A stretch of DNA of 46,096 bases from JAHFRG01 sp036522275 (GCA_036522275.1 DATDGC010000101.1:1-46096); one strand, 5' to 3'. Positions 1-8,508 are shown, numbered from the stretch's first letter. Notes: generated by a model from the sequence alone, not told the origin. A program made the numbers and translations.

Positions 1-3000
1 TCGAGTGGCGCGAACTACGCACTCGGCGGCGCCTCGAACGTTCATACCGATAGCTCTACGACCACCCAGCAGTGGGCGATGGTGGGCGTGCATGTTCAGA
101 AGGTTCAAGCGGGGACGGTCAGCCTCACCACCTTCACGGTAGGCACCGGGGGGAATCGACTTTTGCTGGCGATGCTGTCCTTTGGCCGGGCCGGCGGGAG
201 CGCGCCCACCGGCATTACCGTCACTTGGGGCGGCCAGGCGTTGACCCAGGTGGCCACGGTGTCTTCTCCGAATGGGCTACTCGTCACTCAAATCTGGCAG
301 CTGATCGCGCCGACTTCGGGCAACCTTACTCTCACAGCTTCGTGGACCAACGCCTCCGATGTCACGCTTGGGGCAGTCGAGTTCTCCGGCGTGAACCAAA
401 CGACCCCGATCGTCACGGCCGATAATCGGACCGGGTCGGGCGCAAGCGGTACAGTTACGGTGACAGTCCCGAGCACCCCAGGCGATGCGACGGTGGCGAT
501 TGACACGGTCCCCCATGTCACCGGCGTCGCCTTCGACGCAGCGGCGAGCACCTCGTCTACCAGCGGCTCGACCCTCTCGTGGACCCATACGGCCTCTGGA
601 ACCAACCGAGTCGTCATCGTCGGAGTCTCGTATTTTTCCTCCAGCGCGACCGCCACCGCCACCTATGGCGGGACCCCTATGACGTTGGTCGGGCAACAGT
701 TTACGACGGGTAACAGCCGAATGGCGATGTTTAGTCTGGTTAACCCTCCGACTGGCGCTCAGACTGTCACAGTCACCTTCTCGGTGGCCGTCGCCGGCAA
801 CATAGGCGGTTCCGTGTCAATGACGGGAGCGAACCAGGCGACGCCGACAGGGACCTTTGTTTCAGCCGCCTGCTCGAGCGGAGGGAGTTGTACGACGACG
901 CCCTCGCTTACTGTGACTAGTGCAGTAGGCGAGATGGTGATTGACACACTCCAATACGATAGTAATCCCAGCAGCATCACGCCGGGAGCCGGGCAGACCC
1001 AGCAATGGAATCTGAACCCGGACAATTTCGGCACGGGAAGCACGGAGCTTGGCGCTGCCAGTGTAGTATCCTCCTGGACCGCGAACTCAGGCGACAACTG
1101 GGCCTACGGGGCCGTATCGGTGAAAGCCGCCACGGTGATCGGCGCACCACCAACGATGAATCAGATATTGCTGTGGTCAGATACCACGCCAAACAATGAT
1201 GCGAATGGCGCGAACTACGCACTAAGTGGCGCCTCGAACGTCCATACCGATAGCTCTACGACTACCAGTCAGTGGGCGATGGTGGGCGTGCATGTTCAGC
1301 AGATCCCTGCGTCGGGCGACTTCAATGGCTTTGCATCTTCGACCACCGGGGTCACCGGTATCATCCCGACCAAGGTCGCCGGCGCCACGATAAGTCTCGA
1401 CATAATTGCGTTGAATACGCCAGGGAGAACGACGGTCAACACGGCTTTCACTGGCACGGTGCGGGTGGAGGTGCTAAATGCGAGCAATAACACCGCCGCG
1501 CTGGACGGCAACGGCTGCCGGTCCACATGGACAGTGATACAGACGCTCTCGCCCGATCCGGCGTTTGTCGCAGGCGACCTGGGGCGCAAGACCATCAGCT
1601 ACACGGTGCCCAATTCCTATCCCGATGTGCGCCTGCGCATCACTTACCCGGCGGGCGCGCCCACTAAAACCGGTTGTTCAAACGACGATTTCGCGATCCG
1701 CCCCAACACTTTCTCCAGTTTCAGCGTGACCGACACCGATTGGCAGACGGCGGGAACCACGCGCAACCTTAACCTCCTCGACTTCACGGCGACCACGCCC
1801 ATCCACAAGGCAGGGCGGCCATTCACCGTGCGCGCAACCGCGGTCAACACGGCGTCGGCGACCACGACCAACTATGGTACGCCAACGGCACCAACGATAA
1901 CGCCAACGCTGACACAGTGTGGAGGCGCTGCGTGCCCCGGGTCTTTCGGCACGTTCACGCTGGGGGCGAATACTGTGTCGTCGGGGGCGGTGACGTGGAA
2001 CGCCGCCACTTATAACAACGTTGGCTCGTTCACCCTGCAGCTTCAGGACCAGAGTTTCGCCAGCGTGGATGCAGGAGACACCCCTGGCGACTGCACCGCG
2101 ACTGGCCGGTACGTGTGCAGCGCGACACTTGACGTCGGCCGCTTTGTGCCGGACCACTTTGCCGTCGCGTTAAACACGCCGGTATTCGGCACCTCCTGTG
2201 GCTCCTTCACCTATATCGGCCAGGCTTTTAACTACACGACCGCACCGGTGATCACGGTCACGGCCCAAGATTCAGCGAACAATACGACTGACCGCTACAG
2301 AACTAGCGGTAGCTGTAGCGGCTGCTTCCGCATCACCAATGCGAGTCTCACCGGCTGGGCCTACAACGCTGCGGTTGGCACGCTCAATACCAGCGGCATC
2401 ACCGGCGCCGATCCGGTGATTGCCCAGACGGGTACTAATGGCGTAAGCACGCTCACTTTCGGCTCGGGCACCGGATTGCTCTTCACGCGCAGCACGCCGG
2501 TCGCGCCGTTCAACGCCGATGTGAGCCTCGCGATCAACGTGATTGACGCCGACGGCGTGGCCTACGCGTCGAACCCGGCGCAGTTCGGCGCGGCGACCGC
2601 CGGCAACGGCATCGCTTTCAACAGCGGCAATTCGATGCGCTTCGGCCAGCTCGTGCTCGGCAACGCGCTGGGATCGGAGTTGCTGAATCTGCCGATACCC
2701 ATCTACACCCAATACTGGAATGGCACCAACTTTGTGACCAACACACTGGATTCGTGCACCACGATTACCGCAAGCAATATCGTCTTGAGCAATTATCAGG
2801 GAAATCTCACTAGCGGCAATCTCCCCTCCGGTAACATCATTATCAGCGGGCCGTTCAATGCCGGCATAGGCAATTTGAAACTGACCAAACCTTCGTCTGC
2901 CGTCAATGGCACCGTGGATTTGTGTGTGGACTTGGGAGGAGATCCCACCTGCGTAGCGACCTCCGCGGGCATGTCTTATTTGCAAGGCGTATGGTCGGGC

Positions 3001-3108
3001 AGCACCTATACTATTGACCCCAGGGCACGCGCGGCTTTCGGGTTTAGCAAAGGAAGCTATAGTGGAAGTGGACGCGATCCTTTTGTTTACCAGCGGGAGA
3101 ATTACTAA
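1..3108 (+). CDS. mshQ: MshQ-like MSHA pilus adhesin, 5'-partial (DUF6701 C-terminus)
   Basis: The reading frame is open from base 1, so the true start lies outside the window and 1035 residues are visible. The first 400 residues hold two related beta-rich, Ser/Thr/Gly-rich domains, each with an NR-[LV]-[LV] strand, a GG-x-x-[LM]-T turn and a GxNQ-[TA]-TP strand. The rest resembles the MshQ / DUF6701 module: paired cysteines, a DFAIRPNTF stretch, RFGQLVLGNALGSELLNLP, and the ending DPRARAAFGFSKG...DPFVYQRENY. MshQ is encoded with MSHA pilins and is thought to be a large secreted or surface component of the pilus, though its exact role is not settled. A block at 6–108 recurs at 1206–1308, exactly 400 codons later. 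The family assignment is firm at the C-terminus and only descriptive for the N-terminal repeats. Confidence 0.85.
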   Translation, partial: SSGANYALGGASNVHTDSSTTTQQWAMVGVHVQKVQAGTVSLTTFTVGTGGNRLLLAMLSFGRAGGSAPTGITVTWGGQALTQVATVSSPNGLLVTQIWQLIAPTSGNLTLTASWTNASDVTLGAVEFSGVNQTTPIVTADNRTGSGASGTVTVTVPSTPGDATVAIDTVPHVTGVAFDAAASTSSTSGSTLSWTHTASGTNRVVIVGVSYFSSSATATATYGGTPMTLVGQQFTTGNSRMAMFSLVNPPTGAQTVTVTFSVAVAGNIGGSVSMTGANQATPTGTFVSAACSSGGSCTTTPSLTVTSAVGEMVIDTLQYDSNPSSITPGAGQTQQWNLNPDNFGTGSTELGAASVVSSWTANSGDNWAYGAVSVKAATVIGAPPTMNQILLWSDTTPNNDANGANYALSGASNVHTDSSTTTSQWAMVGVHVQQIPASGDFNGFASSTTGVTGIIPTKVAGATISLDIIALNTPGRTTVNTAFTGTVRVEVLNASNNTAALDGNGCRSTWTVIQTLSPDPAFVAGDLGRKTISYTVPNSYPDVRLRITYPAGAPTKTGCSNDDFAIRPNTFSSFSVTDTDWQTAGTTRNLNLLDFTATTPIHKAGRPFTVRATAVNTASATTTNYGTPTAPTITPTLTQCGGAACPGSFGTFTLGANTVSSGAVTWNAATYNNVGSFTLQLQDQSFASVDAGDTPGDCTATGRYVCSATLDVGRFVPDHFAVALNTPVFGTSCGSFTYIGQAFNYTTAPVITVTAQDSANNTTDRYRTSGSCSGCFRITNASLTGWAYNAAVGTLNTSGITGADPVIAQTGTNGVSTLTFGSGTGLLFTRSTPVAPFNADVSLAINVIDADGVAYASNPAQFGAATAGNGIAFNSGNSMRFGQLVLGNALGSELLNLPIPIYTQYWNGTNFVTNTLDSCTTITASNIVLSNYQGNLTSGNLPSGNIIISGPFNAGIGNLKLTKPSSAVNGTVDLCVDLGGDPTCVATSAGMSYLQGVWSGSTYTIDPRARAAFGFSKGSYSGSGRDPFVYQRENY
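6..108 (+). repeat. Internal direct repeat of mshQ, copy 1
   Basis: This stretch encodes GANYALGGASNVHTDSSTTT and QWAMVGVHVQ. It matches 1206–1308 with about eight mismatches by eye. The period is exactly 1200 bp, which points to duplication of a 400-residue module within the adhesin. Because copy 1 lies at the window edge, the duplicated unit probably begins further upstream. Confidence 0.8.
1206..1308 (+). repeat. Internal direct repeat of mshQ, copy 2
   Basis: Second copy of the GANYAL...QWAMVGVHVQ block. Here it is preceded by MNQILLWSDTTPNNDAN and followed by the C-terminal DUF6701-type region, so it marks the junction between the repeated modules and the unique C-terminus. Confidence 0.8.
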
Positions 3109-3111
3109 TCG

Positions 3112-3175
3112 GCTTCATGCTTTTTGCGCCAGTATGGCGAAGCCAGGAATTTTTATTTCTTTCTTTATTTCTTTA
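3112..3175 (+). terminator. Possible terminator after mshQ
   Basis: GGCTTC and GAAGCC form an imperfect hairpin with an inner CGCC/GGCG pairing, just after the mshQ stop. A T-rich tract (tttttatttctttctttatttcttt-like) follows. The stem is weak and the U-tract is interrupted, so this is tentative. Confidence 0.3.
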
Positions 3176-3189
3176 TGATCTCCAGGCTC

Positions 3190-3525
3190 GTGCCAGCAGC
3201 CCGGGTATTCAAGAGGTGAAACCAAATTCTTAGTGATTCATCTCAGCAATTCGATCATCGATTGGCAAGGGTCTTCCCCTAAGCCATACCCCGCTTGTCT
3301 GCGCTGCCGTAAAATCAAATAAACATTTGACATTCGAACTGGAGGGCAACGATTTTCTGCCGTTCGGGACACTCAATATGTCACGCTCACTACGCTTACT
3401 CTGCTGCTGAAACAAGCTTATCCGATTATGGACATCATAGGACATTCTGCTATTGCAACCGGGCGCAAGACAGACCCGTGGCCGGTTTTCGATTGGGATC
3501 GGTATTTTGCCTTCCTCGGCATCTG
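3190..3525 (+). pseudogene. ampD: Relic of ampD (1,6-anhydro-N-acetylmuramyl-L-alanine amidase)
   Basis: This otherwise empty stretch holds recognisable AmpD fragments on the plus strand in more than one frame. Near 3223–3246 it reads KFLVIHLS (AmpD core LxVIHxIS). Near 3269 it reads DWQG, like the SSWQG segment. At 3332–3366 it reads FELEGNDFLPF, equivalent to xIELEGxDxLPF. After a one-base deletion it continues DTQYVTLTTLTLLLKQAYPI, then DIIGHSAIATGRKTDPWPVF and DWDRYFAFL, ending in a stop at 3523–3525. The IxGHSxIAxGRKTDPGP motif is diagnostic of AmpD and contains a zinc-ligand histidine. About 90 residues of the N-terminal half are missing and the frame is broken, so the gene cannot be functional. 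It lies directly upstream of an nrdA relic. Confidence 0.75.
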
Positions 3526-3602
3526 ATTCTGATTGCTGTCTCAACCTGTAGTATCTACTCCAGTAACCTACCACAAAAAGTAGTTGCGCTCTCGAAATCA
3601 AC

Positions 3603-3618
3603 CTACTAGAATTAGCTG
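3603..3618. promoter_or_regulatory. Distal NrdR-type box (degenerate)
   Basis: CTACTAGAATTAGCTG is an imperfect palindrome. It agrees with the NrdR-box core (remembered as aCwAtATaTwGt) at most outer positions but not at the centre. Its centre (3610/3611) is 32 bp from the centre of the near-perfect box downstream, which matches the roughly three-turn spacing of tandem NrdR boxes. It precedes the nrdA relic. Called mainly because of the spacing. Confidence 0.5.
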
Positions 3619-3631
3619 CTGAAGACCACGA

Positions 3632-3653
3632 TAACTACTATATATAGTAGTTA
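3632..3653. promoter_or_regulatory. Proximal NrdR-type box, perfect 22-bp palindrome
   Basis: The core CTACTATATATAGTAG extends to a perfect 22-bp palindrome. Its central 12 bases, ACTATATATAGT, fit the NrdR-box consensus fully. NrdR is the ATP-cone repressor of ribonucleotide reductase genes and normally binds two such boxes three helical turns apart. This one lies 61 bp upstream of the ATG of the nrdA fragment, so it is best read as the old nrdA operator, now without a functional target. Confidence 0.7.
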
Positions 3654-3713
3654 ATGATGCAATCTGACGGTTGCCTTAAGTGGCTAAATATAAAAAAATT
3701 AGGAGACTTCGAC

Positions 3714-3910
3714 ATGCAGCAGCTTGTTGCCACTGAAGGCGCTTCCACTTCTGCTGCCGGTATTAGTTTCTCCGACATCGCCCCCATTCCCGACCAGGAC
3801 CCCCGTTATGCACAGTACAAAGTAATCCGCTTCAATGGAGCGTGGTGGCGTTCGAGCCGGCCAGGATTTCTCTGGCCATGACTAGAGTCTATATCACAGG
3901 AGTTTATTGA
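3714..3910 (+). pseudogene. nrdA: 5' relic of nrdA (class Ia ribonucleotide reductase alpha subunit)
   Basis: A good ribosome site (AGGAG, 3701–3705) precedes ATG 3714. The first 40 or so residues end in DPRYAQYKVIRFNGA, which matches the start of the NrdA ATP-cone (usually YKVIRRNGAVVAFEPAKISIAMTKAF). A one-base deletion after GCG diverts the frame, giving a 55-residue ORF ending at 3881. In the shifted frame the homology resumes as VVAFEPARISLAMTR before sequence similarity ends and a stop follows at 3908–3910. An intact NrdA is over 900 residues, so only the extreme N-terminus survives. The 55-residue ORF should not be annotated as a small protein in its own right. The upstream NrdR boxes and ampD relic support the reading. 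Confidence 0.8.
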
Positions 3911-3949
3911 TTTAATTTCAACTGAACTTTAATTCCGGGCCATGGGGGA

Positions 3950-4915
3950 ATGAGGTTTTTTAGTAAACAGAAACAACAACCGGGCTGGATGGCCTTGGGC
4001 TTCAACGCTCAAGGTGTGAGTATTGCCCATATCCGGCGTCAAGCCGAGGGCCACCCCGAGGTGTTGCGCTGCGAATTTCACCGCTGGCAAGCAGCCGGCA
4101 GCGAAGCGCTGGCAGAACTCTCCAAGGAGGTTCGCTTCGACCAGTACCAGTGCACCACGCTGCTCAATCTCGGCGAATATCAATTGCTGCAGGTGGAAGC
4201 GCCGAATGTTTTGCAGGATGAACTCAAGGCCGCGATCCGCTGGCGCATAAAGGACTTCCTGAATTACAGTGTTGACGACGCGATGGTGGACGCGCTCGAT
4301 ATCCCGCAGGCTAAAAACGCTCCTGGGCGCACCCGCTCAATGTACGCAGTTGTGGCACCCAAAGCGGTGGTCCAGCAACGCGTGTCGCTGTTTGAAGATG
4401 CGAATATCCCTTTATCGGTAATTGATATTCCGGAACTGGCCCAGCGGAATATCGCAGCGCTGTTCGAGCGCGAAGGGAAAGGACTGGCGCTGCTGTCGTT
4501 TGACAGCGATGGCGGGCTTCTGACCTTGACCTGTTCCGGAGAGCTCTACCTGTCGCGGCGTATCGACGCTTCGCTTCAACAGCTGAACAATGCCGATGAG
4601 ACTCTGCGCAAGCAACACTACGACCGTGTGGTCCTTGAATTACAGCGTTCGTTCGATTATTTCGACCGCAATTACAGTTTTATCACCCTGGACAAATTGA
4701 TGCTGGCGCCGTTGCCGGAATCCATCGGGCTCGAGGCCTATCTTGCGGCCAATCTTTACCTGCCGGTGGAAACTCCTTACGTGCCAATGGAAACGCTCAA
4801 CCTGGGTCAGGTACTGGATTTTAGTGCCACTCCTGCACTCAACGACGGCGAAGCCCAGGCCCAGTATTTTCAAGTACTGGGAGCGGCGCTGCGCCATGAG
4901 GAAAAATCGCCGTGA
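3950..4915 (+). CDS. mshI: MSHA biogenesis protein MshI (PilM-like)
   Basis: The 321-residue product starts MRFFSKQKQQPGWMALGFNA, the usual MshI opening. MshI is a cytoplasmic PilM-like, actin-fold component of the inner-membrane assembly platform that builds the mannose-sensitive haemagglutinin type IV pilus. It has no signal peptide or membrane segment. It is the first gene of a tight mshI–mshN operon whose members overlap or nearly touch, and it overlaps the next gene by 4 bp. It begins 40 bp after the nrdA relic, so any promoter must lie in or just after the relic block. Length fits the family. Confidence 0.88.
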   Translation: MRFFSKQKQQPGWMALGFNAQGVSIAHIRRQAEGHPEVLRCEFHRWQAAGSEALAELSKEVRFDQYQCTTLLNLGEYQLLQVEAPNVLQDELKAAIRWRIKDFLNYSVDDAMVDALDIPQAKNAPGRTRSMYAVVAPKAVVQQRVSLFEDANIPLSVIDIPELAQRNIAALFEREGKGLALLSFDSDGGLLTLTCSGELYLSRRIDASLQQLNNADETLRKQHYDRVVLELQRSFDYFDRNYSFITLDKLMLAPLPESIGLEAYLAANLYLPVETPYVPMETLNLGQVLDFSATPALNDGEAQAQYFQVLGAALRHEEKSP

Positions 4916-5556
4916 GCCAGCAGATAAACCTGTTCAGTGAGGTTTTACTAAAAAAGCGGAAAGTACGCTATTCCGCAGTGACCATACTGCAAGCGCTTGG
5001 GCTTATTGTTGTGGGCGCGGTGCTTATATACGGCTACCTGGTCTACCAAACCGGTGTGTTGGCTGCACAGGCGGCGGAAGCCGAGAAAAAACTTGCCAGC
5101 GAACGGGAGAACCTTGCCAAATTGATTAGCGAATATGCCCCGCAACAGAAAAGCGTACAGCTCGAAACGGAAATAAAAAAAGCCGAGGCCCAGTTAAAAG
5201 CACGCCAGGAGATGGTGGATAAGCTCAAGCAAGGCGGCCCCATCGGCAGCACTGAGGGCTTTTCGGAATACATGCGCGCATTTGCCAGACAGTCGGTCAA
5301 CGGTTTATGGCTGACGGGTTTCAACATCGCCGGCGCAGGAAACGAAATGGCAATTATTGGACGGGCAGTGCGTCCTGAATTGGTGCCGGTGTATGTCCAG
5401 CGCTTAAGCCGCGAGCCGGTAATGAAGGGGCGTCAGTTTGCATTTTTGAAGATAAGCTTGCCGCAGCAAACCACGAGTGTGGCAAAACCTGCGGGGAATC
5501 TGCGCTATTTGGATTTCAGTCTGCAATCATCAGCGGAACAAGGTAAACGCGAATGA
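4912..5556 (+). CDS. PilN-like MSHA biogenesis protein
   Basis: A 214-residue protein starting at GTG 4912, overlapping the mshI stop. It opens MSQQINLF, as PilN-type proteins do (QxINL[LF]), then has one membrane helix at about residues 23–44, a coiled coil at about 50–105 rich in Ala, Glu and Lys, and a periplasmic alpha/beta domain containing GLWLTGFNIAG. PilN-like proteins pair with PilO-like proteins to link the cytoplasmic PilM-like protein to the secretin. In MSHA loci this gene is often called a second mshI (mshI2). Position between mshI and mshJ supports the call. Confidence 0.82.
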   Translation: MSQQINLFSEVLLKKRKVRYSAVTILQALGLIVVGAVLIYGYLVYQTGVLAAQAAEAEKKLASERENLAKLISEYAPQQKSVQLETEIKKAEAQLKARQEMVDKLKQGGPIGSTEGFSEYMRAFARQSVNGLWLTGFNIAGAGNEMAIIGRAVRPELVPVYVQRLSREPVMKGRQFAFLKISLPQQTTSVAKPAGNLRYLDFSLQSSAEQGKRE

Positions 5557-6209
5557 AGCTCGATTGGGAAACGCTGGTCAACAAGATTAACGACATGAGC
5601 TTGCGCACGCGCGGGCTGATTTTCGCCATGGCGGTGACGATTCTGATTGTCCTCATCAGTACAATGTTCCTCGAACCGCAGCTGGCAAAACAAAAGGCGC
5701 TTTCCCAGAAGACGGTCCAGCAGCAGAGCGAGATAAAAAGCATACAGGCGCAACTCCAGGCGACGGCGGAAGCACGCAAAATCGATCCGGATGCGGCCAA
5801 TCGCGCCCAGCTGGAGTCGCTAAGGTTGCAGCTGGTGCAGATTAAAGCTTTACTGCAGGTCAAACAGCAGCAATTGATTCCGCCTGACAAAATCGCCGGA
5901 TTGCTGGAAGAGATGCTAAGCCGCAACCAGCAGCTGCAACTCATATCGCTGCAATCCTTGCCGGCCAGTACCGTAAAGGGAGAGGAGGAGCAGGGAACGG
6001 ACGTCGAAAAGGAGTTTTTTAAACACGGCGTCGAGATAAATATCCGGGGAAGCTATTTTGACTTGCTCGACTACGTGGCGCAGCTGGAAAAACTGCCAAC
6101 GCAGATGTTCTGGGGCAAGGCCAGCTTTACTGTAGAAGAATACCCCATATCGCGGTTGACCTTTACGCTCTATACGTTGAGTCTGGATAAGACATGGCTG
6201 GTGATATGA
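5553..6209 (+). CDS. mshJ: MSHA biogenesis protein MshJ (PilO-like)
   Basis: A 218-residue protein with a single N-terminal membrane segment at about residues 20–40 (LIFAMAVTILIVLISTMFL), a long coiled coil rich in Gln and Ala to about residue 125, and a C-terminal ferredoxin-like region. This is the PilO layout, and PilO-like proteins form the periplasmic inner-membrane subcomplex with PilN. Its ATG overlaps the previous gene's stop by 4 bp. The next gene begins 26 bp after its stop. Identification rests on layout and operon position. Confidence 0.83.
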   Translation: MKLDWETLVNKINDMSLRTRGLIFAMAVTILIVLISTMFLEPQLAKQKALSQKTVQQQSEIKSIQAQLQATAEARKIDPDAANRAQLESLRLQLVQIKALLQVKQQQLIPPDKIAGLLEEMLSRNQQLQLISLQSLPASTVKGEEEQGTDVEKEFFKHGVEINIRGSYFDLLDYVAQLEKLPTQMFWGKASFTVEEYPISRLTFTLYTLSLDKTWLVI

Positions 6210-6234
6210 AAAAGATTAAGGCAACAACACCCTG

Positions 6235-6675
6235 ATGATGCATACGCGACGGAGCAGAATTTTATTGTTTTATATTTGCAGTTTCATTTTTGCACTGTTT
6301 GAGTACCCTGCGCGTGCCGAAAACCTGCCTGACCCGACTCGCCCGCCTTCAGAGCTTGGGGCAGCGGCGGCAAGCGGTGCAAGTGCAGCCGTTCCCAGCG
6401 GCGGTCCCTTGTTGCAGTCGGTGCTGATTTCACCGCGGCATAAAACCGCTATTATCAGCGGCAAAATGGTCGCGCTGGGCGGCATGTATGGTTCGGCCAA
6501 GGTGGTGAAAATCAGCGAAGGCGAAGTGGTGCTCAACGAGGGGGGCAACCTGCAAACATTGAAGCTGTTTCCAGGGGTGGAAAAAAAGACGTCGCAGATT
6601 GATGAGGCAACTGACCCCACCGCAAAAAAAATGCCGCATAGCAAGCCAAGCGCTGTGAGAAAAGAAGAGCAATGA
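6235..6675 (+). CDS. mshK: MSHA biogenesis protein MshK (PilP-like)
   Basis: A 146-residue exported protein. The signal peptide runs to about residue 28 (ending ARA before ENLPDPTRPP). The DPTRPP motif just after the cleavage site is characteristic of MshK, and a small PilP/HR-like beta domain follows (LQSVLISPRHKTAIISGKMV). MshK probably connects the inner-membrane platform to the MshL secretin. Two ATGs are adjacent (6235 and 6238), and TAAGG lies about 15 bases upstream. It overlaps mshL by 4 bp. The last 30 residues are charged and low in complexity. Confidence 0.82.
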   Translation: MMHTRRSRILLFYICSFIFALFEYPARAENLPDPTRPPSELGAAAASGASAAVPSGGPLLQSVLISPRHKTAIISGKMVALGGMYGSAKVVKISEGEVVLNEGGNLQTLKLFPGVEKKTSQIDEATDPTAKKMPHSKPSAVRKEEQ

Positions 6676-8438
6676 AAAGAATTTATTTAATCGCGCTGAT
6701 GCTCGGCCTTTTCGGCTGTGCCAGCCAGCAGGCAAAATTCAACACAACCTCCAAGGAGATCAATGCTGAACTAACCAAGGCTGCCGAAGGAAGGGCGGCG
6801 CTGTCGCAGCCGGAGGCCGTGAGCCAGGCTTTGCTGCCGCCGATTACGGTGGAATTGGCCAAAGCGGAAGGCAAACCGCAGGAGAAGAAGTTTGACCTGG
6901 CGGTAAACAACGCTCCGGCCAATCAGGTCTTGCTGGCGATTGTTTCAGGCACCCGTTACAGCATGCTGGTGCACCCTGATATCAAGGAGCCGATTTCTGT
7001 CAATCTCAAGGAGGTTAGCTTGTTCGAGGCGCTGGACGCCATCCGCGAGCTTTACGGTTACGATTACAAAGTGGATGGCACGCGCATTTACATCCAGCCG
7101 TTGACCTTGCAGACCCGCGTGTTTCAACTCAGTTACATCAACGACCTACGCAAAGGCACTTCCGATATGAGCGTAACCGCTTCGGGCGCAATTAATCCTA
7201 CGGGCGGGGCAGCCCCCGCTGCCGGGGGTGCCGCAGTTGAGAGCAGTAAACTCAACACCACTAGCACCAGCGATTTCTGGGCAGAGCTGGCCAAATCGCT
7301 CGCGGCTATCGTGGGTACCGCTGAAGGCCGCAGCGTGGTGGTCAGCCCGCAGTCCGGCGTCATCGTGGTGCGCGCCATGCCTGCGGAGTTGCGTAATGTG
7401 GCCGCCTACCTTAAAGCGACACAGCTGAGTGTGGAAAGACAAGTCATCCTCGAGGCGAAAATTCTTGAGGTCCAGCTTAACGAGGGGTTCCAGTCGGGTG
7501 TCAATTGGTCCGCATTTAGGAGTACCCCCGGCAGCCAGGGCTCGATCTCGCAGCTGACTCCGAATACGGTATTAAATACCATACCAGGGCCCTTGACAGG
7601 CGGAACAGTCACCAGCCCAACCGGTGGATTGAGCGGTGGATCGCTGGCCAATGTCACGGTAGGCGGCACGCCCATCAGTACCCTATCTGCTGGAACCAGT
7701 ATTGTGGCAGGAGCGGCGGCGGGGACACTGTTTGGGCTTGCGTTTCAGACCGCCAACTTTGCCACTCTGATAACCTTTCTGGAAACCCAGGGCAATGTGC
7801 ACGTGCTGTCCAGCCCGCGCATTGCCACTTTGAACAACCAGAAAGCGGTGTTGAAAGTCGGGGCTGACCAGTTGTTTGTGACCAACGTAGCCTCGGCCAC
7901 CACCACAAGCCAAGGCGTCGTCCAAACTTCAACTACTCCGACCATCACCTTTCAGTCGTTTTTCTCCGGCGTCGCATTGGACGTGACTCCGCGGATAGAC
8001 GAAGACAATAATATCATTTTGCATGTTCACCCCTCTGTCAGCGATGTCCAGCAAATACAGACAACCATCTCCTTGAGCGCGAGCCAAGGCGGCTCCGTAA
8101 CCATTCCGGTGCCGAGAAGCTCTATCCAGGAAACCGACAGCGTGATTCGCGCGCAGGACGGCCAGATTGTCGCCATCGGCGGGCTGATGACACAATCCCA
8201 GGTATCGGACCGCTCGCAAATTCCCGGGCTGGGAAGTATTCCGGTTGCCGGGGAACTATTCGGCTCGGGTGATAAGATCTCGCAAAAAAGAGAGCTGGTG
8301 ATTTTGCTCAAAGCAACTGTGGTCCACAGCGACAAAGACTGGCAGGAAGACATCCAGCAAGCGCGCGAACGGATGCAAAACCTGAAAAGTGGCGGTTCAT
8401 CATCTAGCGCGAAACCGGAGGCTGGCGCGCAAAAATAG
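6672..8438 (+). CDS. mshL: MSHA outer-membrane secretin MshL
   Basis: A 588-residue lipoprotein: the lipobox LGLFGC places the lipidated cysteine at residue 16. Residues 75–150 are a secretin/TonB short N-terminal domain (FDLAVNNAPANQVLLAI), followed by a linker rich in Gly, Ala and Thr, and a C-terminal secretin barrel with VALDVTPRIDEDNNIILHVH and the signature GGLMTQSQVSDRSQIPGLGS then IPVAGELFG. It would form the outer-membrane gate for the MSHA pilus. A Gly/Thr/Ser-rich stretch around residues 300–350 fits the gate insert. Position after mshK matches the usual order. Confidence 0.9.
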   Translation: MKRIYLIALMLGLFGCASQQAKFNTTSKEINAELTKAAEGRAALSQPEAVSQALLPPITVELAKAEGKPQEKKFDLAVNNAPANQVLLAIVSGTRYSMLVHPDIKEPISVNLKEVSLFEALDAIRELYGYDYKVDGTRIYIQPLTLQTRVFQLSYINDLRKGTSDMSVTASGAINPTGGAAPAAGGAAVESSKLNTTSTSDFWAELAKSLAAIVGTAEGRSVVVSPQSGVIVVRAMPAELRNVAAYLKATQLSVERQVILEAKILEVQLNEGFQSGVNWSAFRSTPGSQGSISQLTPNTVLNTIPGPLTGGTVTSPTGGLSGGSLANVTVGGTPISTLSAGTSIVAGAAAGTLFGLAFQTANFATLITFLETQGNVHVLSSPRIATLNNQKAVLKVGADQLFVTNVASATTTSQGVVQTSTTPTITFQSFFSGVALDVTPRIDEDNNIILHVHPSVSDVQQIQTTISLSASQGGSVTIPVPRSSIQETDSVIRAQDGQIVAIGGLMTQSQVSDRSQIPGLGSIPVAGELFGSGDKISQKRELVILLKATVVHSDKDWQEDIQQARERMQNLKSGGSSSSAKPEAGAQK

Positions 8439-8508
8439 CGGTTTTTTCGATCAGGGTTTAGGATTTTGAGTTAATCGATGACATTAGTACTCGGAGGTAA
8501 CTGAAAAT

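Noticed and set aside
3230..3601. Minus-strand ORF of 123 codons in the mshQ–mshI gap
   Set aside because: It is antisense to the AmpD relic, has no family features, and the opposite strand explains the sequence.
3714..3881. 55-residue ORF with a good ribosome site, ending WWRSSRPGFLWP, as a possible RiPP precursor or novel small protein
   Set aside because: Its first 40 or so residues match the start of NrdA (YKVIR...NGA) and the tail is a frameshifted reading of VVAFEPARISLAMTR, so it is a gene remnant.
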